From: Coenobita brevimanus
Taxonomy: Eukaryota > Arthropoda > Malacostraca > Decapoda > Coenobitidae
NCBI GenBank assembly: GCA_032717465.1
Contig: CM064681.1
Span: forward strand, 14,218,510 to 14,282,509
Direction: 5' to 3'
Length of the DNA: 64,000 bases
Below, piece by piece: positions 44,496-54,989 of the stretch (positions are counted from its first letter, which is position 1; each line of letters starts with the position of its first letter). The position numbers and the translations under genes are program-made. A model generated the notes under the pieces. The model was not told where the DNA came from and ran no database searches. It saw nothing but the letters and a program-made list of their open reading frames with translations.

Positions 44496-47359
44496 TTAAC
44501 CCATTATATCCCAGTGTCCTCATTTGAGGACACCTGATAAAATATTATTTTATTACTCAATTAATGAAAACACTGACAAAAAAGCAAACAAAAGCAATAT
44601 TTCAGTGGGTTTTCACCAACATCAAGCAAAAATTAATTTTCACTGACATATTCTTAAGCGATTTCTTGGTATCTAAAGTTGGTTGAAAATGGTGCTTCAA
44701 AAATGTTTGCATACTAAGAAGCATACTGAATACTACAAAGCCCAAATCATTTATGTTCATCCTGTCGCATGTTGTTAAGTGGATGGCCTACCATATGCAT
44801 CATAACTGATTTCATTTTTTTCAGTACACAAGAGCACAACCATGTTAGAAAATGCTTGTCCTCAAATGAGGACACTGGGATAGTATAGTAATATTACGTG
44901 TTCTTACATGTCCCAGCCTGCGGCATCCAACGACGCTTCATTTCTGCATAGATCGTCATAGACAGCACATTTGCCATCTCTCAAGGTTAGTAAAAGAATG
45001 ATGGTAGTATAGTTTAGGTGTAATATGCTTTTATGAACCTATGCACATATAAGTATCCGGTGGTCAAAACATTTCAGTACTTCTATTTTTTGATTTGTTA
45101 CAGATGGCGAAAGCAAGACTTTCTGCAATTACACTGGAACAAGCACTTGAAATTTTGAATCAACAGGATGACGAGGAAGCTAATTATGAAAAAGCTGATG
45201 TGGTTATTGTTCCACCAGATGTAGATGAACTGACTGATGAAGAGGATGTCAGCGAAGATGTTATTGGTGAGATGTCTGTTCAAGATGTGCCAGGTTCCTT
45301 AGAAGTTCATATTGAACAAATGCCAGCTGAAGAACATGCTACAAACAAACCTGGTTCAGGTACATCATTCAGACAAAAAAAGAGAAAATTTTGTGCCTCT
45401 GAACCCATTTGGAAACACAAAGATCCCCAGTATACCAAGGTCAGAGAGCGTTCTCAACATCATAGTGACTGCTTGCAGAAAATGAAAGAAAGCCTAGAGA
45501 ATTTATCATCACTTGAACTGTTTTAGAAGTTGATGACTCCCTGCATCTGTGAGCATATTGTCAAAGAGACAGTTCGCTATGCAACTGCATGTAAAAACAA
45601 ATGTGATTTTACATTCAGTATAAAAGAACTGAAAACATTTATTGGAATACTGTTATTCTCAGGATATCACAAAGTGCCTTCTGAGAGGGATTATTGGTCT
45701 TGTGAGGAAGATCTTGGGGTCCCAATTATTCAAAAAGCAACGTCAAGAAACCGTTATCAGCTTCTGAAAAGTGTGATACACTTTTGCAATAATGAGGAAG
45801 CCATGAACAACAAACATGACAAGGGGTTCAAAATTAGGCCACTTATTTCTCTAGTCAGAGAGACATTTCAGCAGTTTGTCATATTTGGAGAATGTTTATC
45901 AGCAGATGAAATGATTGTGAAATATTACGGCCATAACTCTCTGAAGCAATTTATTAGAGGTAAACCAATCAGGTTTGGTTATAAACTCTGGGCACTGTGT
46001 GGAGTTTCAGGCTACTGCTATAATTTTGATTTGTACTGTGGTAAGAGTTCTAATAATGATGGTAGTGAAGCTATGTTACTTGGGACAAAAGTTGTCTTGA
46101 AGATGTTAGAGGCTGTAACAGACCCATATTCACATTCTGTTTTCTTTGATAACTTTTTCACAGGGTATGATTTATTGGTTCACCTTAGGAATCTTGGTTA
46201 TCAAGCCACAGGTACAATCAGGGAAAATAGACTCAGCAGATGTCCTCTGAAGCCAACAAATGTAATGAAAAAGGAGAAACTGGGCACCTATGACTCTATG
46301 TTTGACACTACTGAGGAAATTCTTTTCGTCAAATGGTCTGACAACAAGTGTGTGTGTGTGTGTGTTGAAACAAACTATGGTACCACTGAGCCTGTAAAAA
46401 GGTAAAGAGATGGCAGAGTGATGTAAAAGCAAAGGGTGATGTTCCTCAGCCAAATGTTCTGAACAATTACGATGCCTATATGGGGGTGTAGATCACCATG
46501 ACTGGTTGGCTGGAAAATATGCAACCTCTCTGCGGGGAAAGAAGTGGTACTGGCCCCTCTTCATACGTTTGTTAGACATGATAGTTGTAAATGCTTGGAT
46601 TATCCACAAATTCCTGTATGAAGGAAAGGAACAGCTTGATTTAGTGAGCTTCAAAAGCGCAATATGTGTGCCATATCTGAAGCTTGGTGATGCAGGTGGG
46701 AAAATAGGAAGATAAAGCAATACCCCTGGCCTGTCTACAAAACTAGCTGATGTTCGGTATGACGGAATGGATCATGTTACTGCAAAGTGTCAACAGCAAA
46801 GACGTTGCCAAAGAAAACCATGTTCAAAGAAACCAAGAACTTACTGTGTCAAATGCAATGTAACACTCTGCGTAGAATGTTTTGCTCAGTATCACAAAAA
46901 GTAAATATACAGAAGCCAGCTGTTCTTTTTTCTCAGTTTACTTGTCTTTTGGAGATAGCATGTTATTTAGTTTCAGCACAATTTCATTCTTATACATGCA
47001 TTTTTATGTAAATACACAGAAGCGAGCTGTTCCCTTTTTTAGTTTACTTGTCTTTGGAGATTGCATTTTATTTAGTTTCATCAAAATTTTAGTCTTATGC
47101 AAGGGTTTTTATGTTTCTGTTATTTAGAGAAAGTATGTATTACTTTGTCCCACTGTCCTCATTTGAGGACAGCTTACTATTAGAAGATTATATTATATTG
47201 TCCCAGTGTCCTCTTTTGAGGACAGCTTATTCTAAGCTTACTGAAGGAAATAAAGTACTGTAACAAGCATGTCTTATCTTAATTCATTCTATACAATAAG
47301 AATTTCATGAAAGTGCCCGAAAAATCTTCATTAAAAAAAGTTGGGATATAATGGGTTAA
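44496..47359 (+). mobile_element. piggyBac transposon in the Gypsy-2 3' LTR
   Basis: TTAA target duplications lie at 44496-44499 and 47356-47359. The 2,856-bp element has perfect 14-bp terminal inverted repeats, CCCATTATATCCCA (44500-44513) and TGGGATATAATGGG (47342-47355). Four palindromes of the form TGTCCTC-ANNT-GAGGACA lie subterminally: 44514-44533, 44857-44874, 47153-47172, and 47207-47224 (whose centre reads TTTT). These are candidate transposase-binding sites. Between them is one transposase frame. TTAA specificity and excision at TTAA define the superfamily. Confidence 0.96.
45104..46904 (+). pseudogene. piggyBac transposase (near-intact)
   Basis: About 600 codons from ATG at 45104. 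An acidic N-terminus (residues 1-90) is followed by the DDE/D core. First Asp: FGECLSADEMIVKYYGH (about 45910). Second Asp: VFFDNFFTGYDLLVHLRNLG (about 46150). Third Asp: NYDAYMGGVDHHDW (about 46480). All three catalytic Asp are present. The C-terminal Cys-rich domain (about 46770-46900) reads HVTAKCQQQRRCQRKPCSKK and TYCVKCNVTLCVECFAQYHK. Damage is limited to a TAG at 45524, one frameshift near 46395 just after a short TG repeat, and a TAA at 46713. The start is preceded by a TTTTTGATTTGTTACAG tract, so a 5' untranslated exon is possible. It resembles PGBD-type transposases. Confidence 0.93.
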
Positions 47360-47929
47360 GTTCAGTGTCATTATTTTCCAATAATTACACTTACTTCACT
47401 TCACTATTCTCACAAGCACTGGAGCTATACAAACATTACTAACTGCAGTTACATTTAATGCTTGACAGCACTTCACTGTTTTCACAAGTACCGAAAATAT
47501 ACAAACTTCGCTGCACTGACACTGTACTATTGTACACTCAAAATGAACTGAAAACTGACTGAACTTGAACTAGTCTCTTCCCCATCCTTATATAAGCTTG
47601 CATTACCCTAGAAACTTCTACATTCTACGAGAACAACAGTTGCCAACTCGGAGATATCCAAAATATGCCAGAGCTCTCTTACATTATATAACGATGTAAA
47701 TTATTTAGCATACAAACTTAAATTAAACTACAAAATTTAACAACCAATCACATAAATAAAACATCACAAAGAAAAGAGCATCAAAATTAATGTATAATTT
47801 ATGAAATAACTATACTCACAAACAGCAGGCAAACTGGCGACTCTGCCTCGTACCGGAACTAGCTGCTGTAAACATGGGGAAACGTCGAGAAGTTGCTCAA
47901 CTACCTAACTCAAATCTTTCTTCGTAACA

Positions 47930-48009
47930 CTACCCCCTCCCTAGTCCTTTGTCGTTCTGACAAAACTACACAATATATACAAACATAAACCTTAATGAAA
48001 ACTAGACAT
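47930..48009 (-). other. Gypsy-2 polypurine tract and 3' untranslated segment
   Basis: On the minus strand GGACTAGGGAGGGGGTAG directly precedes the 3' LTR start, as expected for second-strand priming. Confidence 0.7.
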
Positions 48010-49330
48010 CTAACTATATACAGAATAATCCTTCAGCTTATCAAGTGTTCTTCTATGGTGCTTCCGATGATGTCCCCACTCCTCCACACAGTCCACTCCT
48101 CCTGGAATGTCTTGGTCCTCCACCCAATCCACTTCTTCCCTCGGAAAACAGTCACCATCCTCCCGCATTTCAGTTCTGTGGTCCTCCTCAACATTCTCAG
48201 CTGTGGGGGAGCACAACTCCTCGGAGACATCCCGGCTGCACTGTCCTGGCCCATGGTACTGCTGCAGAAGGTTCATGTGCACCAGTCCTGGGCAAGACTT
48301 CCTGCCTCCCCGATTCCGATATGCTACGACTGTTTGATGGTCCAACACAGTGTAAGGCCCATCCCATGGGCACTGCAGATTCGGTGACTGTCCCTTCTTC
48401 TACCAATCTTGATCGGCATTCTTGGAACTCACCTCACTTGCCTTGGCATCACACTTGCACTTCACCACTTCTGAAAACTTAAGGGCTCCTTGCAATTGAT
48501 GATATACCTCAGCTAGCCTCTCCTGAAGGTGCTTCGCATAGCCAGTGGCGTATGTAGGCAGCTCCCTACCAGGTGGTCCTCCCATCAACAAGTCAACGGG
48601 CAAGCGTAACTTGTGATCCAACATCAGTCTTGCAGGGGTGTAGCTGGGAGACCCATGGAATGCAGACCGATATGCCATCAGCAACACTGGCAATTTCTGG
48701 TCCCATTCCGTTTGTCCATCAATGCAGTAGCCTTGGCTACTTCTTGTCCCAGGGTCCAGTTGAATTTCTCCACCATCACATCCAACTGTGGCCTTAGTGG
48801 GGTCGTCCTGGTCTTCTTGATCCCCAGTAACTTGCAGCACTCAAGGAACACAGCAGAATCGAAGTTTCTACCCTGGCCTGAATGTAGCCCTTTTGGCATC
48901 CCAAAATAACAGAAAAACTGATCAACCAAAGCTTGAGCAACAGTCGCAGCCTCTTGATCGGGGATGGCATAGGCTTCTGGCCACTTTGTGAAGTAGTCAG
49001 TGGCGACACATATATACCAGTTTCTTCTTTCAGTGAGTGGCAAATGTCCAGCAATGTCCACCGCAACTCTTTCCATCGGTGCACCCACTTGGTACAGCTG
49101 AAGAGGAGCGCAACCACATTTCTTGGGTCCTTTCTTGGCACAACACACATAACAGGCCCGACACCACTCTTCAACATCCTGACACATGCCAATCCAGTAG
49201 ATCCTCTGTGGCAGCCGACTTAGAGTTTTCTTCACTCCCAGGTGCCCACTACTGATCTGGGTATGGGGCTCATCCAAGATGTCGGATCTCATTTTCTTCA
49301 GAGCTACAGTTGCCAGTACTTGCTGAGGCC
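48010..49330 (-). pseudogene. Gypsy-2 integrase
   Basis: Domains on the minus strand: HHCC zinc finger (SSGHLGVKKTLSRLPQRIYW, then WCRACYVCCAKKGPKKC), DDE core, and a C-terminal module. First Asp: MERVAVDIAGHLPLTERRNW. The second Asp should lie in HSDQGRNF but reads LHSGQGRNFDS, so Asp is replaced by Gly. The Glu lies in MVEKFNWTLGQEV. The frame shifts near 48700, continuing with LPVLLMAYRSAFHGSPSYTP and HKLRLPVDLLMGGPPGRELP. After a stop the C-terminal GPY/F-like module NLQCPWDGPYTVLDHQTVVA is readable (about 48390-48330). The final acidic tail ends near 48010. This is a standard Ty3/gypsy integrase placed last in the element, unlike Gypsy-1. Confidence 0.9.
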
Positions 49331-49630
49331 ATCGGGTGTCTCCCACTGACGGTCCAGTAGTCCATTGTTCAAACAAAGAAAGTCCCATTGACCCCAGTAG
49401 CTCTTGGTCACAGGGCTTAACCTGGAAACTTCTTCCCAGAATGGTCGCACTGTACTCTGCTGCAGCCATTCTTCCCAGAATGGTTGCACTGTACTCTGCT
49501 GCAGCCATTCTTCCCAGAATGGTCACACTGTACTCTGCTGCAGCCATTCTTCCCAGAATGGTGGCACTGTACTCTGCTGCAGCCATTCTGACACTGGTTG
49601 TAAATCTGCATCCTCCATCTGCATCCTCTC
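49331..49630 (-). repeat. 39-bp (13-codon) tandem repeat in the Gypsy-2 pol linker
   Basis: Four complete units of 39 bases start at 49437, 49476, 49515 and 49554 (CAGAATGGTCGCACTGTACT followed by CTGCTGCAGCCATTCTTCC). Read in the original pol frame the unit is QSTVRPFWEEWLQ. It runs into PFWEEVSRLSPVTKSYWGQW and TPDGLSKYWQL, the RNase H-integrase linker of gypsy elements. In the frame continuous with integrase it reads MAAAEYSATILGR. The gag-pol deletion junction lies just to the right, near 49600-49630. Confidence 0.85.
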
Positions 49631-50127
49631 CTCTACAGAATCTGTCCCAGAATTTCCATTGCAACACCTTTGAAACTAGTAACAAGTTGCACTGCCCTCT
49701 CATACTTCTGCTGCTCTAGCATGGCATCTACTTCCTCCTTCAGCTGTTCTTCTTCCTTCATTTCACCCATGAAAGCATCTAGCTGTCCTTGCATCTTCAT
49801 TTGTAATTCCCTCTGTTGCTCCGATAATGCATCTTGATGCTGTACATATCGTTCTTTTTGTTCTTCACATTGTACCTCTAGTTGTTCACTATGTGCCTTC
49901 AATTGTACACGTCGTGCCTGTAATAGTACTGTGAGTTCTTTCTGTCCTTCATTCAGTGCTTGTAGTTTTACACTTTGTGCTTGTAACTGTACTTTGGTTT
50001 CTTTATTTTGTGCCTGTAATTATCCTTTGATTTCTTCATTCTGTGCTTATAATAGCATCATCATTGCAGCCAGTGATGACTCCTCATGCCTTGCTTGGCC
50101 TCGTTTCTGTACACCTTCTGTCTCCAT
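49631..50127 (-). pseudogene. Gypsy-2 gag N-terminal coiled coil
   Basis: From ATG at 50127 the minus strand reads METEGVQKRGQARHEESSLA, then about ten Gln/Glu-rich near-repeats of ~10 residues (LQAQNKETKVQLQAQSVKLQ, VQLKAHSEQLEVQCEEQKER, DALSEQQRELQMKMQGQLDA), a strongly predicted coiled coil. VTSFKGVAMEILGQIL closes the frame at 49633. Two nonsense codons lie near 50049 and 50022. The capsid core and zinc knuckle are absent. Such coiled-coil N-termini occur in gag of some arthropod gypsy elements. Confidence 0.7.
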
Positions 50128-50154
50128 GCCGAAGGTTAGACTCACTGCAGCACT

Positions 50155-53100
50155 ATTTTTTTTTTTTTAATGCGAGGAAGAAGGAACTGCAGTAACAGTT
50201 CCCTCCAAGAGAAAAACAAAATACAATATAGAGCCAAATTCAAGATCCGATCATTTTGAGATGCCTGGATACACTGCGTTTGAAAGACTGGAGATCATAG
50301 GCAGCAGGAAATACAGACAGAGGGAGACAGTTCCAGAGCTGACCTGTTGCATAAATGAAAGACTGGGAGTAACGGTTAACTCTTGCATTAGAGAGTTGGA
50401 CAGAAAAAGGATGAGAGTTTGCTGCCAGACGGGTGCTACGCGCTCGTCGTAGAGGTGGAGGAATGCGAGCAGACAGTTCAGAGGAGCAGTGACCATTAAA
50501 GTAGCGATAGAAAAGAGATAAAGATGCAACAGTGCGGCAAAGAGACAGAGGTTGAAGGGAGTCAGTAAGAGGAGGAGAGTTAATGAGACGAAAAGCCTTT
50601 GACTCCACCCTATTGAGAAGAGCTGTATGTGGGGAGCCTCCCCACACATGAGAGTTGTACTCCACACAGAGGCGGATAAAACCCCTGTATAGGGTCAACA
50701 ATTGCGCAGGGGTAAAGAAAGAGCGGAGCTGGCTTAGCACACTCAATCTCTTGGAAGCAGATTTTACAAGAGACGTAATATGATCTTTCCAAGATAAGTC
50801 CCGAGTAAATGAAACCCCAAGCATGTTCAAGGATGATGCAGGATTAAGCTGAATATTATTAAACATTAGTGGGTATACCTGTGGAAGATTTTGTCGGGTT
50901 GATAGGTGTAAGAACTGAGTCTTAGATGCTTTAAAGACAACCATATTATTTTTACCCCAGTCAGAGATACGAGGCAAGTCAGACATTAGGTGTGCCATAG
51001 CCTCATCCCTTGTTTATTGAAGTAACTGTTGAGATGGGCGTTGCGGGAACCGAATGGAAAGGTCAAGGATGGAGTCATCAGCGTATGAGTGGATATGGTT
51101 AAATGTACAGCTTAGAAGATCATTGATGAATAAAAGGAAGAGAATTGGTGATAGGACAGAGCCCTGAGGAACACCACTGTTGATAGATCTAGGAGAAGAA
51201 CGATGGCCGTCTACAACAGCGGCTATAGAACGACCAGAAAGGAAGCAAGCGATGAAGGCACAGATAGAAGGACAGAAACCGTAGGAGAGCAGTTTGGAAA
51301 TTAAAGATTTATGCCAGACTCGATCGAAAGCCTTTGAGATGTCAAGTGCAATGGCAAAGCTTTCGCCAAAGTCCCGAAAGGAGGATGACCAGGAGTCTGA
51401 AAGGTAGGTGAGAAGATCGCCAGTGGAGCGTCCCTGACGGAACCCATAATGACGATCGGAAAGAAGGTTGTGATAGGAAAGATGCCTTAAAATTTTTCTA
51501 TTAAGAACTGACTCGAAAACTTTTGAAATACAGGACGTTAAAGCAATTGGACGATAGTTGGAGGGTTGGGAGTGGTCACCCTTCTTTGGGACTGGCTGAA
51601 TGAGAGCAAACTTCCAGCAAGAAGGAAAGGTACAAGTTGACAGACAAAGGCGAAAGAGTTTGCCTAGGCAGGATGTAAGCACAGAAGCACAGTTCTTGAG
51701 AACAACAGGAGGGACCCCATCAGGCCCATATGCCTTGTTAGTACTGAGGCCAGTGATGGCAGAAAATACATGAACTGAAGAAATTTTAATGTCAGCCATG
51801 AGGAAGTCAGAGAGGGGAAGTGATGGAGGAACAGCACCGGAATCGTCTAAGGTAGAATTGGAGGAGAAAGTCTGTGAGAAGAGATCTGCTTTATCAGTAG
51901 AAGAAATAGCTACAGAACCATCAGAGTAGAAAAGAGGAGGGAAGGATGATGAGGTAAAGTTGTTAGAAAGATTTTTGGCAAGATGCCAGAAGGAGCGGGA
52001 AGAATTCGAGTTGGAGAGTTGAGAGCATTTAGTATGGATGAAATTATTTTTAGTAGAGCGAAGAACAGACTTAGCACGATTCCGGGCAGAAACGTAAAGA
52101 TGATGTGATTCAGGGGTGGGTTGGCTCCGGTACCTTTTGTAGGCCCCCTCCTTGTTGCGGATAGCATTAGAACAAGCGTGATTAAACCAAGGCTTTCTTG
52201 CGTTAGTCAAAGGATATGAGAAAGGAATGTATGCTTCCATGCCCGAGAGAATAACCTCCGTAATGCGCAAGGCGCACTCAGATGGCTCACGGCCATGGAA
52301 GCAATAATCATTCCAGGGAAAATCAAAGAAGTACTGCCTGAGGGCCTCCCAGTCCGCGGCTCCAAAATGCCACAGACGACGTTTCCCTGGAGGGTCCACA
52401 TGCCGTACCAGAGTGATAGGACAGGTTAAGGTAATAAGGTTGTGATCGGAGGAGCCCAACGGAGAGAAAAGATTAACAGAGTAAGCAGAAGGATTAGTTG
52501 TGAGGAAGAGGTCAAGTATGTTGGAGCTCTCTCCAAGGCGGTTAGGGATACGGGTAGGGTGCTGTACAAGCTGCTCTAGGTCATTAAGGATAGAAAAGAT
52601 GTAGGCTCGTTCACCAGGTGGATCCGTGAAAGGAGAGGAGAGCCAAAGGTGGTGGTGAACATTGAAATCTCCAAGAATGAAGATTTCAGAGAAAGGAGAA
52701 ATGGATAGAATGTGTTCCATCGTAGAAGTAAGATAGTCGAAGAATTTTTGATAGTCAGTAGAATTAGGGATAAGTAAACAGCACAGATATATTTAGTCAG
52801 AGAATGACAGGAAAGCCGAAGCCAGAGTGTGGAGAATTCAGAAGAATCAAGTTCAGGAACACGAGAGCAAGATAAGTCGTTGCGTATATATACACAACAG
52901 CCACCTTTGGCTTTGAAATGAGTATAGAGAAAGTAGGAGGATACAGAAATGGGTTTGCTGTCAGTTGCCTCAGACAGCTGAGTCTCCGTTAGAAAAAGAA
53001 GGTGAGGTTTAGAGGAGGAGAGGTGGTGCTCAACAGAGCGAAAGTTAGAGGAAAGGCCGCGAATGTTGCAGAAATGAAGAAGAAGAGAGTCAGACAGTGG

Positions 53101-53376
53101 TTCCAGGCACCTTGAGTCGTCACCGGGAGAAGGGCAGATGGTGGGGGCATTTATGGTCCCCCCCCCCGGGGACTCCGAGGCTTGATAAAACGACGCCATT
53201 TTTGGTAAATTTTGAATAGGAAGTGTAGTGTGTACTGTGCATGTAGTTTGGTGAAGATAGAGAAATTTGTACTGGAGAGCATGCTGGCCTACTCTCTGTG
53301 TAACTGAGACACTGAAAAAGTTCAGCAAAGGGGGATGGTCAGGAACTAGTCCTGAGGGCTGATGAAACGGGAGCTC
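50155..53376 (-). mobile_element. LINE-A copy 2, probably full length
   Basis: A 3,222-bp insertion in the Gypsy-2 leader. CAGCACT duplications lie at 50148-50154 and 53377-53383. The 3' end has a poly(A) tail (T run at 50156-50169 in plus coordinates). The 5' end begins GAGCTCCCGTTTCATCAG. It has a ~177-base 5' leader, one long frame for endonuclease and RT, a ~70-base 3' end, and no ORF1. Copy 1 and the scrap at 42.65 kb are truncated relatives. Confidence 0.92.
50240..53199 (-). pseudogene. LINE-A endonuclease/RT polyprotein, copy 2 (two lesions)
   Basis: The start is ATG at 53199 (MASFYQASESPGGG). Endonuclease: LHFCNIRGLSSNFRSVEHHL, HLLFLTETQLSE (catalytic Glu), [15 protein letters not shown] and [111 protein letters not shown] and SYADD (51074-51085). 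C-terminal region: LGVSFTRDLSWKDHITSLVK, YRGFIRLCVEYNSHVWGGSP and SARIPPPLRRARSTRLAANS. Only two lesions are visible: loss of one C near 52768 (copy 1 has four C, this copy three), and a TAA at 51011-51013 where copy 1 has CAA. All catalytic residues are present. Confidence 0.92.
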
Positions 53377-53383
53377 CAGCACT

Positions 53384-53479
53384 CCCTGTCAACAGCTTTC
53401 CATCCACCTCGGGAGTACTGCCCTGCTCGACTGGTGCTACAGTCTACTCCTGCCAAATTAACCACACTTCTGACACCAG
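53384..53479 (-). other. Gypsy-2 leader and primer-binding region
   Basis: On the minus strand CTGGTGTCAGAAGTGTGG directly follows the 5' LTR. TGGTGTCAGAAGTG fits a tRNA 3' end plus CCA, but I cannot name the tRNA. The leader continues to the LINE-A insertion. Confidence 0.6.
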
Positions 53480-54985
53480 TGTTACATCCCCACCTCACAC
53501 TGCCACAGGCTCCAGCAGCAGTAGTACAGTATAGGAAGGACGTTGTCCAGTGAGTTGTTCTTCCTATGGTCAGCCTTTAGGTGTATACTGTAGTCACAAG
53601 ATCAGCTGAGGCACCGTAAACAAACACTGGCTCAGTGTCATTATTTTCCAATAATTACACTTACTTCCCTTCGCTATTTTCATAAGCACTGGAGCTATAC
53701 AAACTTTACTAACTACAGTTACACTTACTGCTTGACAACACTTCACTGTTTTCACAAGTACCGAAAATATGCAAACTTCACTGCCCTGACACTGCTCTAC
53801 ACTCAAACTGAACTGAAAACCGACTGAACTTGAACTAGTCTCTTCCCCAACCTTATATAAGCTTGCATTACCCTAGAAACTTCTACATTCTACGAGAACA
53901 ACAGTTGCCAACTCGGAGATATCCAAAGCAAAAGGGCATTGTACATTATTTAGCATACTAACTTAAATTAAATTACATAATTTAACAAGCAATCACATAA
54001 AACATCATAAAGAAAAGAGCACAAAAATTAATGTGTTACGTCCCTACCCCACACTGCCACAGGCTCTAACAGCAGTAGTTCAGTACAGGAAGGACGTTGC
54101 CCAGTGAGTTGTTCTTCCTATGGTCAGCCTTCAGATGTACAGTACAGAAAATCAGGTGAGGCATTGTAAATAAACACTGGCATTCTAAAGTTCACTGTCT
54201 TTATTTTCCAAATGGTTACACTTAATGCTTTCCAACTTCACTATTCGCACAAGCACTGGAGCTATACACACTATACTAACTGCAGTTACACTTAATGCCT
54301 GACAACACTTCACTGTTATTACACTTAATGCTTGACACTTCACTGTTATTACACTTAATGCTTGACAACACTTCACTGTTTTCACAAATACCGAAAATAT
54401 ACAAACTTCACTGACACAGCATTACACTCAAACTGAACTGAAAACCAAATGAACTTGTTTTCGTCTCTTACCCATCCTTATATAAGCTTGCATTGTACTA
54501 GAATGATCTACTTCTCCAACATTCTAGGATATGCTGGTCTGCATCATCCCTTAGCAACAACAGTTACCAACTAGGAGACATTAAAACATGCCAGATGTTT
54601 CCTACATTACATAACACTGTAAATTATTTAGCATATTTACTTAAACTGCATAATTAACAAGTAATCATATAAACATTATAAAGAAAAAAAACAAAAATTT
54701 ATGCATAACTTACTAAATAACTATGCTCACAAACAGCAGGCAAACTGGCAACCCTGACTCGTACCAGAGCCAGCTAACGTAACCATCGGGAAACATCAAG
54801 AAGATACGAGACTACCTAACTACCAAACCTCTCTTCTTAACAAATGTATAACTTACGAAGTAACTACACTCACAAACAGCAGGCAAACTGGCAACTCTGC
54901 CTCGTACCGGAACTGGCTACCACAAATATCGGGAAACTTCGAAAAGCTGCACGACTACCTAACTGGCAAGTCTCGCTTCTTAACA
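53480..54985 (-). repeat. Gypsy-2 5' LTR, interrupted by a solo LTR
   Basis: About 693 bases once the solo LTR (54034-54842) and one AATG copy are removed. It begins TGTTACATCC (53480) and ends CGCTTCTTAACA (54985). It aligns along its length with the 3' LTR, for example TTATTTTCCAATAATTACAC and ACTCGGAGATATCCAAA. Confidence 0.88.
54034..54842 (-). mobile_element. Solo LTR of the Gypsy-2 family nested in the 5' LTR
   Basis: Starts TGTTACGTCCC (54034) and ends CTCTTCTTAACA (54842). AATG flanks it on both sides (54030-54033 and 54843-54846), and the host LTR resumes after it with TATAACTTACGAAG. At 809 bases it is longer than its host. It contains a duplicated segment TGTTATTACACTTAATGCTT near 54312-54365. 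A solo LTR arises by recombination between the two LTRs of an earlier insertion. Confidence 0.88.
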
Positions 54986-54989
54986 GTAT

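Larger units (their letters stand above)
44349..47929 (-). repeat. Gypsy-2 3' LTR, interrupted by piggyBac
   Basis: About 720 bases of LTR once the piggyBac (44500-47355 plus one TTAA) is removed. It starts TGTTACGTCC and ends TTCGTAACA (7-base inverted ends). Text such as AGTAGTACAGTATAGGAAGG and TCTCTTCCCCATCCTTATAT also occurs in the other two LTRs. Confidence 0.9.
44349..54985 (-). mobile_element. Gypsy-2: Ty3/gypsy element carrying three nested insertions
   Basis: The outer limits are LTR ends TGTTACG (44349) and TAACA (54985), flanked by GTAT on both sides. On the minus strand the order is: 5' LTR (54985-53480, split by a solo LTR), primer site region CTGGTGTCAGAAGTGTGG, short leader, LINE-A copy 2 insertion, gag N-terminus, a large deletion, integrase, polypurine tract (GGGAGGGGGTAG), and 3' LTR (47929-44349, split by a piggyBac). 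Without inserts the element is about 3.7 kb. It has lost capsid C-terminus, protease, RT and RNase H, so it is non-autonomous. Confidence 0.9.

Noticed and set aside
45104..46904. Domesticated piggyBac host gene
   Set aside because: It lies between its own inverted repeats and TTAA sites and carries two stops and a frameshift, so it is a recent transposon copy.
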